DNA from: Sphingomonas palustris
Lineage (GTDB): Bacteria; Pseudomonadota; Alphaproteobacteria; Sphingomonadales; Sphingomonadaceae
DNA: 64,000 nucleotides
Direction of reading: 5' to 3'
Assembly: GCA_026225215.1 (NCBI GenBank)
Contig: JAMFSI010000110.1
Coordinates: 62,001-126,000, forward strand
Every line of letters begins with the position of its first letter. The stretch's first letter is position 1. Shown here one piece after another: positions 19,514 through 29,457 of this stretch. Position numbers and translations under genes: made by a program. The notes under the pieces were generated by a model. That model was given only the letters and a program-made list of their open reading frames with translations, was not told the DNA's origin and made no database searches.

Positions 19514-19604
19514 CCGTCCGTCCTGAGCTTGTCGAAGCACTGTTCTTCTTTTCTGAAGCTTGCAGGGAAGAAGGACAGTGCTTCGACAAGCTCAGCATGG
19601 ACGG
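19514..19604. repeat. Inverted repeat of the CTTCGACAAGCTCAG family, copy 2
   Basis: CCGTCCGTCCTGAGCTTGTCGAAGCACTGTTCTTCTT ... AAGAAGGACAGTGCTTCGACAAGCTCAGCATGGACGG. Confidence 0.9.
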
Positions 19605-19630
19605 GTGGGGTTCATGAGTCAGGCCTCGTA

Positions 19631-20581
19631 TCAGGCCGGCTGCTTGCGGCCCAGCCACGCCCGCGCTTCATCGCAATCGCGCGCCATCTGCTCGGTCAGC
19701 GCGTCAAGCGAATCGAATTTTGCCTCGCCGCGCAGGAAATGCTCGAAGGATACGTCGATCTCCTGGCCATAGAGATCACCGGAAAAATCGAAGAAATAGG
19801 GTTCCAGCAACTCCTTGGGCGGATCGAAGCTGGGCCGAATGCCGAAATTGGCGGCGCCGATCACCGCGCGCCCGCCGGGCAACCGCCCCGTCACCGCGTA
19901 AATGCCATAGCGCGGGCGCAGATAATGGCCGGCATCGATATTGGCGGTAGGAAAGCCGATGGTGCGGCCGAGCTTGTCGCCATGCTGAACTGTGCCGCGC
20001 ATGGTGAAGGGCCGGGTAAGCAGCGCGGTGGCGGTCTCGCAATCACCCGCCTGCAGCGCGGCGCGGATGCGGCTGGACGAGATCGGGCCTTGCGCATCAT
20101 GCACCGCCGCCACCGCGCGCGCTGCCAGGCCGCAGCTGAGGCCGATTCGTTGCAGCAGGTCCGGGTTGCCGGCGCGGCCCTTGCCGAAGGTGAAATCCTC
20201 GCCGGTCACCACGCCCGCTGCGCCGATCTCGCCGGCGATCACGTCGCGCACCCAGTCTTCGGCGGGCATCGCCGCCATGGCGCGGGTGAAGTGAAACACC
20301 AGCATGGCATCGGCTCCAGCGGCAGCGAACAGATCCTGGCGCTGATCGAGTGTGGTCAAGCGAAACGGTGCAGCGTCGGGCTGGAAGACCCGCACCGGAT
20401 GCGGGTCGAAAGTGGCGACGATGCAGGGGCGCTTTTCGGCCCTCGCCCAAGCCAGCGCCTCGCCCACCACCGCTTGATGGCCGCGATGAAAGCCATCGAA
20501 ATTGCCCAATGCGAGGATCGCGCCGCGCAAATCCCCTGGAATGGGCTGAGTGTTATCGAGGCGAATCATATGCGACGCCAT
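19631..20581 (-). CDS. ribF: Bifunctional riboflavin kinase/FAD synthetase
   Basis: AILALGNFDGFHRGHQAVV...GRTIGFPTANI. Confidence 0.95.
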   Translation of the reverse strand: MASHMIRLDNTQPIPGDLRGAILALGNFDGFHRGHQAVVGEALAWARAEKRPCIVATFDPHPVRVFQPDAAPFRLTTLDQRQDLFAAAGADAMLVFHFTRAMAAMPAEDWVRDVIAGEIGAAGVVTGEDFTFGKGRAGNPDLLQRIGLSCGLAARAVAAVHDAQGPISSSRIRAALQAGDCETATALLTRPFTMRGTVQHGDKLGRTIGFPTANIDAGHYLRPRYGIYAVTGRLPGGRAVIGAANFGIRPSFDPPKELLEPYFFDFSGDLYGQEIDVSFEHFLRGEAKFDSLDALTEQMARDCDEARAWLGRKQPA

Positions 20582-21078
20582 AGGTCGCGGCGCAGCGTGA
20601 CGAAAGCATAGGCGGGGCGGCCATTTTCAGCGGCATGTTCCTCGCGCGCTTCCTCATGCCAGCCGTCGCCCAGCGGCGGCATATGCGTATCACCGGGGAC
20701 ATCGGCATGAACCTCGGTCAATTCGATGCGGCTGGCACGGGGCAGCGCCAGCGCGTAGATCGCCGCGCCGCCGAAGATGACGATATGCGGCGCGGCGGCG
20801 AGCACCAGCGCCGCCTCCAGCGAAGACGCGACTTCGGCGCCGTCGGCTTGCCAATCGGCATCGCGCGTAATGACGATATGGCGGCGACCGGGCAGCACAC
20901 CGGGCAGCGATTCGAAGGTCTTGCGACCCATCACCAGGGGCTTGCCCATGGTCAATTGCTTGACCCGGCGAAAGTCGGCGGGAATGTGCCACGGCATGCC
21001 GCCGGCATTGCCGATCACGCCATTGGCGGCAACGGCGGCGACCAGGAAAACCTCGGGACGGGCAATCGCGGAGACCAT
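20566..21078 (-). CDS. folA: Dihydrofolate reductase
   Basis: AVAANGVIGNAGGMPWHIPADFRRVKQLTMGKPLVMGRKTFESL. Confidence 0.95.
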   Translation of the reverse strand: MVSAIARPEVFLVAAVAANGVIGNAGGMPWHIPADFRRVKQLTMGKPLVMGRKTFESLPGVLPGRRHIVITRDADWQADGAEVASSLEAALVLAAAPHIVIFGGAAIYALALPRASRIELTEVHADVPGDTHMPPLGDGWHEEAREEHAAENGRPAYAFVTLRRDLWRRI

Positions 21079-21082
21079 GCAA

Positions 21083-22141
21083 TCAGCCCAGGGTGAGCCG
21101 CGTGACGTGGCCCATCTTGCGGCCGGGGCGCGCTGCCGCCTTGCCGTAGAGATGCAGATGATTGGCCGGATCGGACAGGATCAGCGCCCAGTCCTCGGCG
21201 GCATCGCCGATGATATTGCGCATTTCGACCGCGCGCGCGGCCAGCGCAGTATCGCCGAGCGGCAAGCCGCAAATCGCGCGAATGTGGTTCTCGAATTGCG
21301 AGGTGACCGCGCCCTCGATCGTCCAATGCCCCGAATTATGCACGCGCGGCGCCATTTCGTTGAACACCGGCCCGGCATCGGTGGCGAAGAATTCCAGCGT
21401 CAGCACGCCGACATAGTCGAGCGCCTCGGCAATCTTGCGCGCCAGCGCCCGACCCTCCACGACCTCGCCTTGGACCAAGGGCGAAGCGGGGGCTGTCGAG
21501 CGGGCGAGGATGCCGCCTTTGTGAATATTCTCCGGCGTATCCCAGAAACGGATATCGCCATAAGCGGCGCGACACAGCACCACCGAAAATTCGGCGCGAA
21601 AATCCACGAAACCCTCGTAGATCAGCGGCGTGTCGGGCAGGCTGAGCGCATCGGCATCGGCGGGGGTCATGATCCGCCACTGGCCCTTGCCGTCATAGCC
21701 GTCGCGCCGGGTCTTGAGGATGCCGGGAGTGCCGATGCGGGCAATCGCTGCGGCGAGATCGTTCGGCGAATCGACCGCTGCGTAAGGCGCAGGCCTGCCG
21801 TGCAACGTCTCCGCGAATGATTTTTCGGACAAGCGGTCCTGCGCCGTCTCCAGCGCGCGCGGATGCGGCAGCAGCCTGGTGCCGTTCAGCCCGGCAAGCG
21901 GCGCCACCGGGACATTCTCGAATTCGTAAGTGATGACCGCGCAATCTGCGGCAAAGGCTGCCAGCGCTTCGGCATCGTCCCATTCGGCGCAAGTAAAGGC
22001 GGCGGCGACTTCGGCGGCAATGCTGTCTGGCTCGGGCGCGTAGATATGGCAGCGATAGCCGAGCTGTGCCGCCGCCATCGCCAGCATTCGCCCGAGCTGG
22101 CCCCCGCCCAATATGCCGATCGTCTCGCCCGGTGGGATCAT
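21083..22141 (-). CDS. purK: 5-(carboxyamino)imidazole ribonucleotide synthase
   Basis: MIPPGETIGILGGGQLGRMLAMAAAQLGY...ITYEFENVP...TRRDGYDGKGQW. Confidence 0.95.
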   Translation of the reverse strand: MIPPGETIGILGGGQLGRMLAMAAAQLGYRCHIYAPEPDSIAAEVAAAFTCAEWDDAEALAAFAADCAVITYEFENVPVAPLAGLNGTRLLPHPRALETAQDRLSEKSFAETLHGRPAPYAAVDSPNDLAAAIARIGTPGILKTRRDGYDGKGQWRIMTPADADALSLPDTPLIYEGFVDFRAEFSVVLCRAAYGDIRFWDTPENIHKGGILARSTAPASPLVQGEVVEGRALARKIAEALDYVGVLTLEFFATDAGPVFNEMAPRVHNSGHWTIEGAVTSQFENHIRAICGLPLGDTALAARAVEMRNIIGDAAEDWALILSDPANHLHLYGKAAARPGRKMGHVTRLTLG

Positions 22142-22157
22142 GTGTGTAGCAACACCA

Positions 22158-22664
22158 TCAGCAAGGCCGCTCGGCGACACCGGCGCTTTGCGCCGCGCGA
22201 TAGGCTTGCAGCCGCGCGGATAGTTCGGGATCGTTGGTGGCGAGGATCGCGGCGGCGAGCAGCCCGGCATTGGTCGCGCCGGCCTCGCCGATCGCCAATG
22301 TGCCGACGGGAATGCCGGCGGGCATCTGCACGATCGACAGCAGGCTGTCCTGCCCCGACAGCGCCCGCGATTGCACCGGCACGCCCAGCACCGGCAGATG
22401 CGTCATGCTGGCGACCATGCCGGGGAGATGCGCCGCGCCGCCCGCGCCGGCGATGATCACTTTGAAACCTTCCGCTGCCGCACCTTTGGCGAATTGCACC
22501 AGCCGATCGGGAGTACGATGCGCCGAGACGATACGCGCGTCATAGGCGACGCCGAGCTTGTCGAGTGCATCGGCGGCGCATTTCATCGTCGGCCAGTCGG
22601 ACTGGCTGCCCATGACGATGGCAATTTCGGGGGCGATTGCCGGAGCTGGCGAAATTTCGCTCAC
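22158..22664 (-). CDS. purE: 5-(carboxyamino)imidazole ribonucleotide mutase (GTG start)
   Basis: [26 protein letters not shown]...[10 protein letters not shown]...[14 protein letters not shown]. Confidence 0.94.
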   Translation of the reverse strand: MSEISPAPAIAPEIAIVMGSQSDWPTMKCAADALDKLGVAYDARIVSAHRTPDRLVQFAKGAAAEGFKVIIAGAGGAAHLPGMVASMTHLPVLGVPVQSRALSGQDSLLSIVQMPAGIPVGTLAIGEAGATNAGLLAAAILATNDPELSARLQAYRAAQSAGVAERPC

Positions 22665-22665
22665 G

Positions 22666-23352
22666 TCATCGTTCCGAGAGATAATAGCGCTCGGTAGCGG
22701 CGAGCTTGTCGTCGAGTTCGTAAACGATCGGCTGGCCAGTCGGAATTTCGAGGCCGGTGATATCGTCATCGGAAATGCCCGAGAGATACTTGACCAGCGC
22801 GCGCAAGCTGTTGCCATGCGCGGCCACCAGCACGATTTCCCCGGCTGCCAGCGCAGGAGCAATCGCCGCCTCGTAATAGGGCAGCACGCGGGCGATAGTG
22901 TCCTTCAAGCTCTCGGTCTGCGGCACCTCGAGCCCGGCGTAGCGGGGATCACCCGAGAGATCGAACTGGGAGCCACGCTCGAGCAGCGGCGGCGGAATGT
23001 CGAAGCTGCGGCGCCAGACCTTGACTTGGGCATCGCCATGCTTGGCGGCGGTCTCGGCCTTGTTCAGCCCGGTCAGCCCGCCGTAATGGCGCTCGTTCAG
23101 CCGCCAGTCCTTGGTTTCGGGTAGCCACGCCCGGCCCACTGTTTCCAGCGCCAGATGCAGCGTGCGGATCGCGCGGGTCTGCACCGAGGTGAACGCCAGC
23201 GTTGGCAGCAGCCCCTTGTCTTTCAGCAATTGCCCGGCGGCGCGCGCTTCCTGCTCGCCCTGAGCGGTCAGATCGACATCCCACCAGCCGGTGAAGCGGT
23301 TTTCCAGGTTCCACTGGCTCTGGCCATGGCGGACAAGAATAAGACGAGGCAC
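22666..23352 (-). CDS. gpmA: 2,3-bisphosphoglycerate-dependent phosphoglycerate mutase
   Basis: [26 protein letters not shown]...[16 protein letters not shown]. Confidence 0.96.
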   Translation of the reverse strand: MPRLILVRHGQSQWNLENRFTGWWDVDLTAQGEQEARAAGQLLKDKGLLPTLAFTSVQTRAIRTLHLALETVGRAWLPETKDWRLNERHYGGLTGLNKAETAAKHGDAQVKVWRRSFDIPPPLLERGSQFDLSGDPRYAGLEVPQTESLKDTIARVLPYYEAAIAPALAAGEIVLVAAHGNSLRALVKYLSGISDDDITGLEIPTGQPIVYELDDKLAATERYYLSER

Positions 23353-23423
23353 GGCGAGGCAGCTCCCTGAAAGCGCTGGGGTTGGTTGCGGCGGTTCATG
23401 CCGCCGCGCTCAGGCCGGTGGGC

Positions 23424-23633
23424 CTAGCTTTTCCCGGAGGATTTGGGAAGAGTGCCCGGATCGGGGGCATGTTCATCTCCGGCGAGCCCTCCTTCAGCCA
23501 ATCCACGCGCCTGACTTTTACGCCGCCGCAGGTTTTCGCGCAGCTTCGCGGCCAACCGCTCCTCGCGCGAAAGCGCTTGTTCGGACGCTGGCAAGCGAGC
23601 GGAGTCAGGCGGATCGCTGCGATTTTCGGGCAT
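23424..23633 (-). CDS. Small conserved-type hypothetical protein
   Basis: Short ORF with basic helical segment SREERLAAKLRENLRRRKSQARGLAE. Confidence 0.5.
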   Translation of the reverse strand: MPENRSDPPDSARLPASEQALSREERLAAKLRENLRRRKSQARGLAEGGLAGDEHAPDPGTLPKSSGKS

Positions 23634-23775
23634 GGCCCTTGTTGCCCGCAGTTGGCGCCAGGCTCAAGCCCCGGCTGGACAAAGCAGCGGTTGACAAGAG
23701 CCGGGGCGGTGGCCAATAGCGCGCCCCTGTCCGCAACGGTCCGAAAGGGCTGGCCGCGGCTGGCGGAATGGTCAC

Positions 23776-23850
<75 letters not shown>

Positions 23851-23940
23851 TTCAGTCAGGGGAAAACGGAGATTCGCGGCACGCGGCTCCGCCCAGCGCC
23901 AAAGCGGCGCGTTTGCGGGCCTTTCAGGCGAGATCGCTTT

Positions 23941-23986
23941 AGGGTGTGTTGAGATTCGGCTCAGGCTGCGAATCTCAACACACCCT
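23941..23986. repeat. Perfect 18-bp inverted repeat (10-nt loop)
   Basis: AGGGTGTGTTGAGATTCG-GCTCAGGCTG-CGAATCTCAACACACCCT. Confidence 0.9.
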
Positions 23987-24202
23987 AGATTGTCAGGACA
24001 GAGACGCTGTGGGGAGCGCCCAGTTTCGACCACTTTGAGGCGTCAGTCTCAGAAGGCTATATTGGTGTTCTGAGCCCTGCGGCGCTTGCAACGCCGCTGG
24101 TGCGCTGCATACACCATTTCTACAATAAGATTCGCGCGGTCAAATCAATACGGCGGTTTAAACCGATGTCATGGGCCCGACCCTAGCCCCGGAGGATGCA
24201 AG

Positions 24203-25363
24203 CTGTCCAAGTCTGGATCTATCATCTCAGCTGCGTTCGATCTGGTCGCCACTGAGGGGTTGGCTGAGCTGACGCTGCGTCCGCTCGCCGCCAGAGCCGG
24301 CACGACGCTGGCCCGCGTCACTCAGGAAATGGGTCAGAAAGAAGCGCTGATCGAGGAACTGGTGGCGACTGCCGCGCGTGAGGACGAAGCCTTTCACCGG
24401 GAATGGCTGGCACGGCTGGCGAGCTTGACCGTATCTGGCGTGCAAATGCGGGCGCTGGTGGTCGAGGCGGCGCTTGACGACTGGATCAATCGCAAGCGCC
24501 ATCTTGCCTGTCTGATGATCGAGATGGTCCAGGAATACGGGCGGCGAAATGAGCGCTGCCCCAACCTCGAAGCCTGGCTCGGCGACGCGGGGGGCTTCTG
24601 GGCCGAGATGCTGTTTGACGATCCCCGTTACGGGATGCTCGCGATGGGCTACATCCTCGATGAGACTGGCTTTTCGCTTGGGGCTGGCGGCGACGCCAGA
24701 TATATCCTTCTGCGCGGAATGTGCCTGCGCCGGTTGATCTCGGGAATCTTTCCGGGCGCGGGGGAGGAGGCGGGCTGGTCAGCCAATGTCGAGCAAATTA
24801 TCGCCATGCTCCGCCCTGAGGAAAGCGAACCTACGGAGCTCGATACCAGCAAGCGCGGAACTATCGCTGCCGAGGCAGGCCGGCTCATTGTCGCGCGCGG
24901 CGTGGAGGCGGTAACGCACCGCTCGGTCGCGGCGGCAGCCAGCGTGCCGGCGTCGACCGTCGCGTATCACTTCGGTTCGCGCGACGAGATGGTCGTGGCC
25001 GGGCTTCACGCGATTGTCACCCGCTTTCGCCATGGTTTACGCGCTGGCGCAGATCAGGGGCAGGCCAGCACCAACTCGTTCCACGATCTGGCCAAGGCGA
25101 CATCAATCATCGCCCTGGCTGCCTCCCGTCATCCGGGGTTGCGACCTTATGCTCTCGATATGCGACGGCGGCGGGGCGAAAACATGGACCGCGATGGGCT
25201 GCACGCCTTCGGACTACCGACGGATCGTGGATTTGACCGCTGTACCGCGCAAGTCCTCTCGATCGCCGTGTTTGGCATGGCGGTGCTCGGGATGGCGCAA
25301 GGGCCTTCGGAAGGAGTGCCACTGGGCGATGTTTTCACCCAGCTCGCTGAAAAATTGCACTGA
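24203..25363 (+). CDS. Tandem (double-domain) TetR/AcrR-type regulator, probable non-ATG start
   Basis: Two HTH_TetR-like segments: IISAAFDLVATEGLAELTLRPLAARAGTTLARVTQEMGQKEALIEELV and IAAEAGRLIVARGVEAVTHRSVAAAASVPASTVAYHFGSRDEMVVAGL. GGAGG followed by CTG at 24203; ORF-track start at 24086 adds non-TetR-like N-terminus. Confidence 0.75.
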   Translation: MSKSGSIISAAFDLVATEGLAELTLRPLAARAGTTLARVTQEMGQKEALIEELVATAAREDEAFHREWLARLASLTVSGVQMRALVVEAALDDWINRKRHLACLMIEMVQEYGRRNERCPNLEAWLGDAGGFWAEMLFDDPRYGMLAMGYILDETGFSLGAGGDARYILLRGMCLRRLISGIFPGAGEEAGWSANVEQIIAMLRPEESEPTELDTSKRGTIAAEAGRLIVARGVEAVTHRSVAAAASVPASTVAYHFGSRDEMVVAGLHAIVTRFRHGLRAGADQGQASTNSFHDLAKATSIIALAASRHPGLRPYALDMRRRRGENMDRDGLHAFGLPTDRGFDRCTAQVLSIAVFGMAVLGMAQGPSEGVPLGDVFTQLAEKLH

Positions 25364-25411
25364 GTTTGCCTCACCTGGCCGCAAGCCGCACCAAATACTC
25401 ACCCGGGAGGG

Positions 25412-26785
25412 TTGCCCGGGGTGACTGGCGGGGGCCGTGTATTGAGCGGGCTTGAGATCGCGGCGCTCTCACTCCCCAGCTTTGTATTTGCGGGCTACGA
25501 ACTGGCCCGCAAGACTTACCTGCCAGCCTGGCTGGTCCACGGCGGTGGCTTGAGCCTGGCTATGACCGGCTCGATCTTGACGGTGATGGCTATCTGGAGC
25601 GTGCTGATCGAACTGGGGTTCGGCATGATTTCGGACATCCCCGTCTTCGGCCTCGGACGTCGGCGCTTCTGGATTTTGGCCGGTACCGCGCTGCTCACCG
25701 CTGCCGGCGTCTGTTTACTATTTGCCAGGCGGGGAATGCCGGTTTGGTTCTGGATCGTATCGCTGCTCGGTTTGGCGGGCGGCTGGGTGCTGACAAATCT
25801 TACGCATGGCGCCTGGGCGCTGGAGGCGGGAAACGGCCCGATCGCGCGCGGTCGCATATTCGGCTGGCGAATGCAGGCCGGCATCGGCGGAGGCATGGTC
25901 TTTTCGTTGATGGCCGCGTTGCCGGGAGCATTTCGCACGGGATCGAGTGCCGAGCCCTTCATCTTCATTTTGGGATTAACCCTGCTTGGGGCTCCACTGG
26001 CGCATGGATTGCTCGTCGTAGCAGTACACGAATTCGAGACGGACAGGCGCGATCACCGGGCGGGCGGGCGGTGGTCCTTGTCGCACCTGCTTGAACCGCT
26101 GCGTGTCTGCATTGCTACGCCGGCTGACCGAACGCTGGCGGCACTGTTTGGTCTGGTCGGCGCTCGGGGAGCGCTTCTGGGTACGGGGTTTCTGTTCATG
26201 ACCCGCGATGCTTTGTGCTTGCCTCATTGGAGCGCCATGCTGGTCACTATCCAGACGCTGGCCGCAGCGTTGGGGATTGCGATTGCGCTAACGCTGATTC
26301 GCCATCACTCGCCCCAGCGGCTGCTGGTACTGACTTTCATCGGCAATTTTGGCCTTGCCGCGGTGCTGCCCTTATTGCCGGCTGGCCTGCCGGCGCCCCT
26401 GATCATGTGGTCGGCATGCTCCGGCCTGATCTCGCCGATCGATTTCCTGTTGCTGAGAATTTTGCTCGGTGCGCGGTTGGATGAAGGCGGGCGCCACCAA
26501 GAAGCGGCTCCGCAGGCTGCCGCTTATTATGCGGGCTTCCATTTGCCTTTCAACCTTGCCGCAGCCCTGTCGCTCACGATTGCGTTCCGGATTTATGATT
26601 GGGCCGGATTTGTGCCGGAAAGCACGAGCGGCGCCTCGGCCTGGTGGGCACTTCAGTTGATACCAGCGTGCCTCGCTGCGTCATTGTCAGGCCTGGGGCT
26701 GGTGGCGCTTGCGGGCCTTGTGAAGTGCCAGAAAGCAACCGGGAAATCCGTTCCGATCGGCCGGAAAAGATCAATGGGAAACTGA
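25412..26785 (+). CDS. MFS transporter (GPH/MFS_2-like)
   Basis: About 12 hydrophobic segments; MAIWSVLIELGFGMISDIPVFGLGRRRFWILAG motif. Confidence 0.75.
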   Translation: MPGVTGGGRVLSGLEIAALSLPSFVFAGYELARKTYLPAWLVHGGGLSLAMTGSILTVMAIWSVLIELGFGMISDIPVFGLGRRRFWILAGTALLTAAGVCLLFARRGMPVWFWIVSLLGLAGGWVLTNLTHGAWALEAGNGPIARGRIFGWRMQAGIGGGMVFSLMAALPGAFRTGSSAEPFIFILGLTLLGAPLAHGLLVVAVHEFETDRRDHRAGGRWSLSHLLEPLRVCIATPADRTLAALFGLVGARGALLGTGFLFMTRDALCLPHWSAMLVTIQTLAAALGIAIALTLIRHHSPQRLLVLTFIGNFGLAAVLPLLPAGLPAPLIMWSACSGLISPIDFLLLRILLGARLDEGGRHQEAAPQAAAYYAGFHLPFNLAAALSLTIAFRIYDWAGFVPESTSGASAWWALQLIPACLAASLSGLGLVALAGLVKCQKATGKSVPIGRKRSMGN

Positions 26786-26896
26786 ACATTCGTTTTTATT
26801 ATCTATTAATATAACAATATCATACTGAACATGTGTCTCATCGCTGTAACATTGCTCCCTTACCCGCAGGCCATCATCGCATGGGGGTAACGAATC

Positions 26897-29383
26897 ATGA
26901 CCATAGGCCGCGATCATCATTTCAGGGCCGCTGGCTCGCTGCTCGGGTCAAGCGCGCTCGCCCTCGCGGCGGCCGCCTTTCCCGCGATAGCCAGCGCGCA
27001 GACAACACCTTCCGAAACAGCCGCGGCTTCGCCCGGCGGTGTTGAGGAGATCGTCGTCACGGCGCAGCGCCGCGCCGAAAATGCGCAGAGCGTTCCGATC
27101 GCGATCACCTCGCTGAGCGGCAAGACACTCGAGGATTCCGGCTATCAGCAACTCACCGATCTGCAATATGTCGTGCCCGGCGTGCAATACGATCCGACCA
27201 ACGGTGCAGCCTTCCAGATACGCGGCGTCGGCAGCACCTCGTTCGATTTTTCCAACGAGAAGTCGGTCAACGTCGTCGTCGATGACGTGGTCATGGATGC
27301 TCAGCGCGATAACGGGCTGATCGGGCTGGAGGATATCAAACAGGTAGAGGTGCTGTTTGGCCCGCAGGGGACGCTGTTTGGCAAGAATTCGACCTCGGGC
27401 GTGATCTCGGTCACCACGAACAATCCGGTGCTCAACAAGTTCTCGCTCAAGCTGAACGCCAGCTATGGCGAGCGCAATGACCGCATCGTCAACGGCACGA
27501 TCAACCTGCCGCTCGGCCAGAACGCCGCGCTGCGGGTCAGCGCGTTCGAGCAGGGGCAGGACGGCAAGGGCGAGTATGTCACCCTCCATCGCAATCTCGG
27601 CCGGGTCGAGGAATACGGCACACGCGCCAAACTGTTGTGGGAGCCTGCCAGCAATCTTGAAGTGGTCCTTGCCGGCGATTACGAGCATCATGTCGATACC
27701 TCGATCCGCGTGCCGGTGGGCGGCCCGGCCGGGACGAACCCCTCGGGCAACACTTACGCACCTTCTGCGGCCGTAACGAATGCGGAAATCGCGGCGGGGG
27801 TTACGCCCGGCCCAGAAAACGCCAGCGATGCTGAAGGCTCGATCGGCGGGATCAAGACCGAAAACGCCTCGGTATCGCTCCATGTCCGATATCAGCTCGG
27901 GCGCGACACGATTACGTCGATCACCGCTTATCGCGGCACCCAATATTTCAACAAGACGCCGGCGGACCTGCTGCCTCTTAACCTCAACGCCTATATCCCC
28001 TACAACACCGGCGATCTGAACACGCGCAAGTTCAGCGAGGAACTCCATCTGGCCTCTCCGACCGGCGGCTTTGTCGAATATCTGCTGGGCGGCTTCTATA
28101 ACAGGCTGTCCGCTAATCAGACCCAGCTGCAGTGGGGCACGCTTGGGCTTTTGCCTTCAGCCGGTCCGGCCTACTTCCCGGTATCGGGCGCCGTCGATCC
28201 CCAGACGGGCGCGTTGCTCGGCAACACCGCGGATTTCAACGCGCATAACCAGACTTTCGCGGCGTTCGGCCAGCTCAAATTCAATTTCACGCCCCAGTTC
28301 AGCCTGGTGTTCGGCGGTCGTTACAGCCACGACGGCAATGACCAGACGATCAGCTATTTCAACACACCTTCGGCGCCGATCACCGGCACGAACGCCGTGT
28401 TCCTCACCGGCCTCCCCATAGCGCCGGGGGTGACCTATCAGGTTGTCGGCAATGCCCCGGCGGCCGGCTATCGCACCGGGAGCCTTAGCGGCGATAAATT
28501 CACCTATCGCATCGCTCCGGAATTCAAGCTCAATCGCGATGTGATGCTCTATGCATCCTATTCGACCGGCTACAAGCCGGGCGGCATCGCCTATGTCGGC
28601 AACAATTATGATCCGTATCACCCCGAAACGGTCAAAGCGTGGGAAGTCGGCGTGAAGTCCGAATTGTTGGATCACAAGCTGCGATTGAACGCCGATGCCT
28701 ATCTGGAGAATTTCACCAACTTCCAGGCAACGATCTTGACGCCAGTAATCAGCGGCCTGGCCGGCACCATCCTGGCCCCGGCGATCGGCAATGCGCCTGG
28801 GCTGCGCAGCCGCGGCATCGAGGGCAGTTTCGCTTTCCGCCCGGTCAGGGCCTTCTCGCTCTCCGGATCGGTCGGTTACAATGAGGCGTGGTTCACCAAC
28901 TATGTCGCCACGCCCAATGTGCTGAACGCCGATGGTTCGATCAAGACGCCGGGAACCAGCTATACAGGTACCGCCCTTACCAATGCGCCGAACTGGACCG
29001 CCTCGCTCGCGGCCGATTACGAGAATGCTGTCCTACCCAAGCTGCTGCTGAAGGCGCATATGGATTATGCCTATCGTGGTGCGCTGCAAACGGTCACCGG
29101 CTCGCTGGAAGGCGGCAATCTGCTGGCGGCTCCAGTGGTCAACGCCAATGGCACACATACGCCGAATGCCGCCTATTCCTATGTTCCGGCCTATAGTCTG
29201 GTCAATGCGAGGGTCAGCCTGAGGCCGACCGACCGCGATCTCGAAATCGGCGTCTATGTGCGCAACCTGTTCAATCAATATTTCTCGACAGGCTGGCAGG
29301 TCTACGGTTCGCTTGGCTTGCTCCATTACACCTCGCCCGATGCCTATCGCACGGTGGGCGTATTCCTGAAGGCCGGGTTCTAG
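26897..29383 (+). CDS. TonB-dependent receptor 1
   Basis: Signal peptide ending ASAQ; EEIVVTAQRRAENAQSVPIAIT plug; VEVLFGPQGTLFGKNSTSGVISVTT; C-terminal aromatic ...VFLKAGF. Confidence 0.93.
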   Translation: MTIGRDHHFRAAGSLLGSSALALAAAAFPAIASAQTTPSETAAASPGGVEEIVVTAQRRAENAQSVPIAITSLSGKTLEDSGYQQLTDLQYVVPGVQYDPTNGAAFQIRGVGSTSFDFSNEKSVNVVVDDVVMDAQRDNGLIGLEDIKQVEVLFGPQGTLFGKNSTSGVISVTTNNPVLNKFSLKLNASYGERNDRIVNGTINLPLGQNAALRVSAFEQGQDGKGEYVTLHRNLGRVEEYGTRAKLLWEPASNLEVVLAGDYEHHVDTSIRVPVGGPAGTNPSGNTYAPSAAVTNAEIAAGVTPGPENASDAEGSIGGIKTENASVSLHVRYQLGRDTITSITAYRGTQYFNKTPADLLPLNLNAYIPYNTGDLNTRKFSEELHLASPTGGFVEYLLGGFYNRLSANQTQLQWGTLGLLPSAGPAYFPVSGAVDPQTGALLGNTADFNAHNQTFAAFGQLKFNFTPQFSLVFGGRYSHDGNDQTISYFNTPSAPITGTNAVFLTGLPIAPGVTYQVVGNAPAAGYRTGSLSGDKFTYRIAPEFKLNRDVMLYASYSTGYKPGGIAYVGNNYDPYHPETVKAWEVGVKSELLDHKLRLNADAYLENFTNFQATILTPVISGLAGTILAPAIGNAPGLRSRGIEGSFAFRPVRAFSLSGSVGYNEAWFTNYVATPNVLNADGSIKTPGTSYTGTALTNAPNWTASLAADYENAVLPKLLLKAHMDYAYRGALQTVTGSLEGGNLLAAPVVNANGTHTPNAAYSYVPAYSLVNARVSLRPTDRDLEIGVYVRNLFNQYFSTGWQVYGSLGLLHYTSPDAYRTVGVFLKAGF

Positions 29384-29457
29384 AGCGGGCAGCTAAGTTT
29401 GTTGTCGCATCGTTGTGGCTTGAGCTTGATAACGCGCAACCGTTGCGGGAGATCGTA

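Noticed and set aside
25412-26785. PucC-type (photosynthesis) assignment for the MFS transporter
   Set aside because: No neighbouring photosynthesis genes and only generic MFS_2/GPH-like similarity; left as MFS transporter.
26786-26896. Riboswitch or sigma-54 site ahead of TonB receptor 1
   Set aside because: The leader is short and AT-rich with no recognisable cobalamin-type fold and no GG-N10-GC element.
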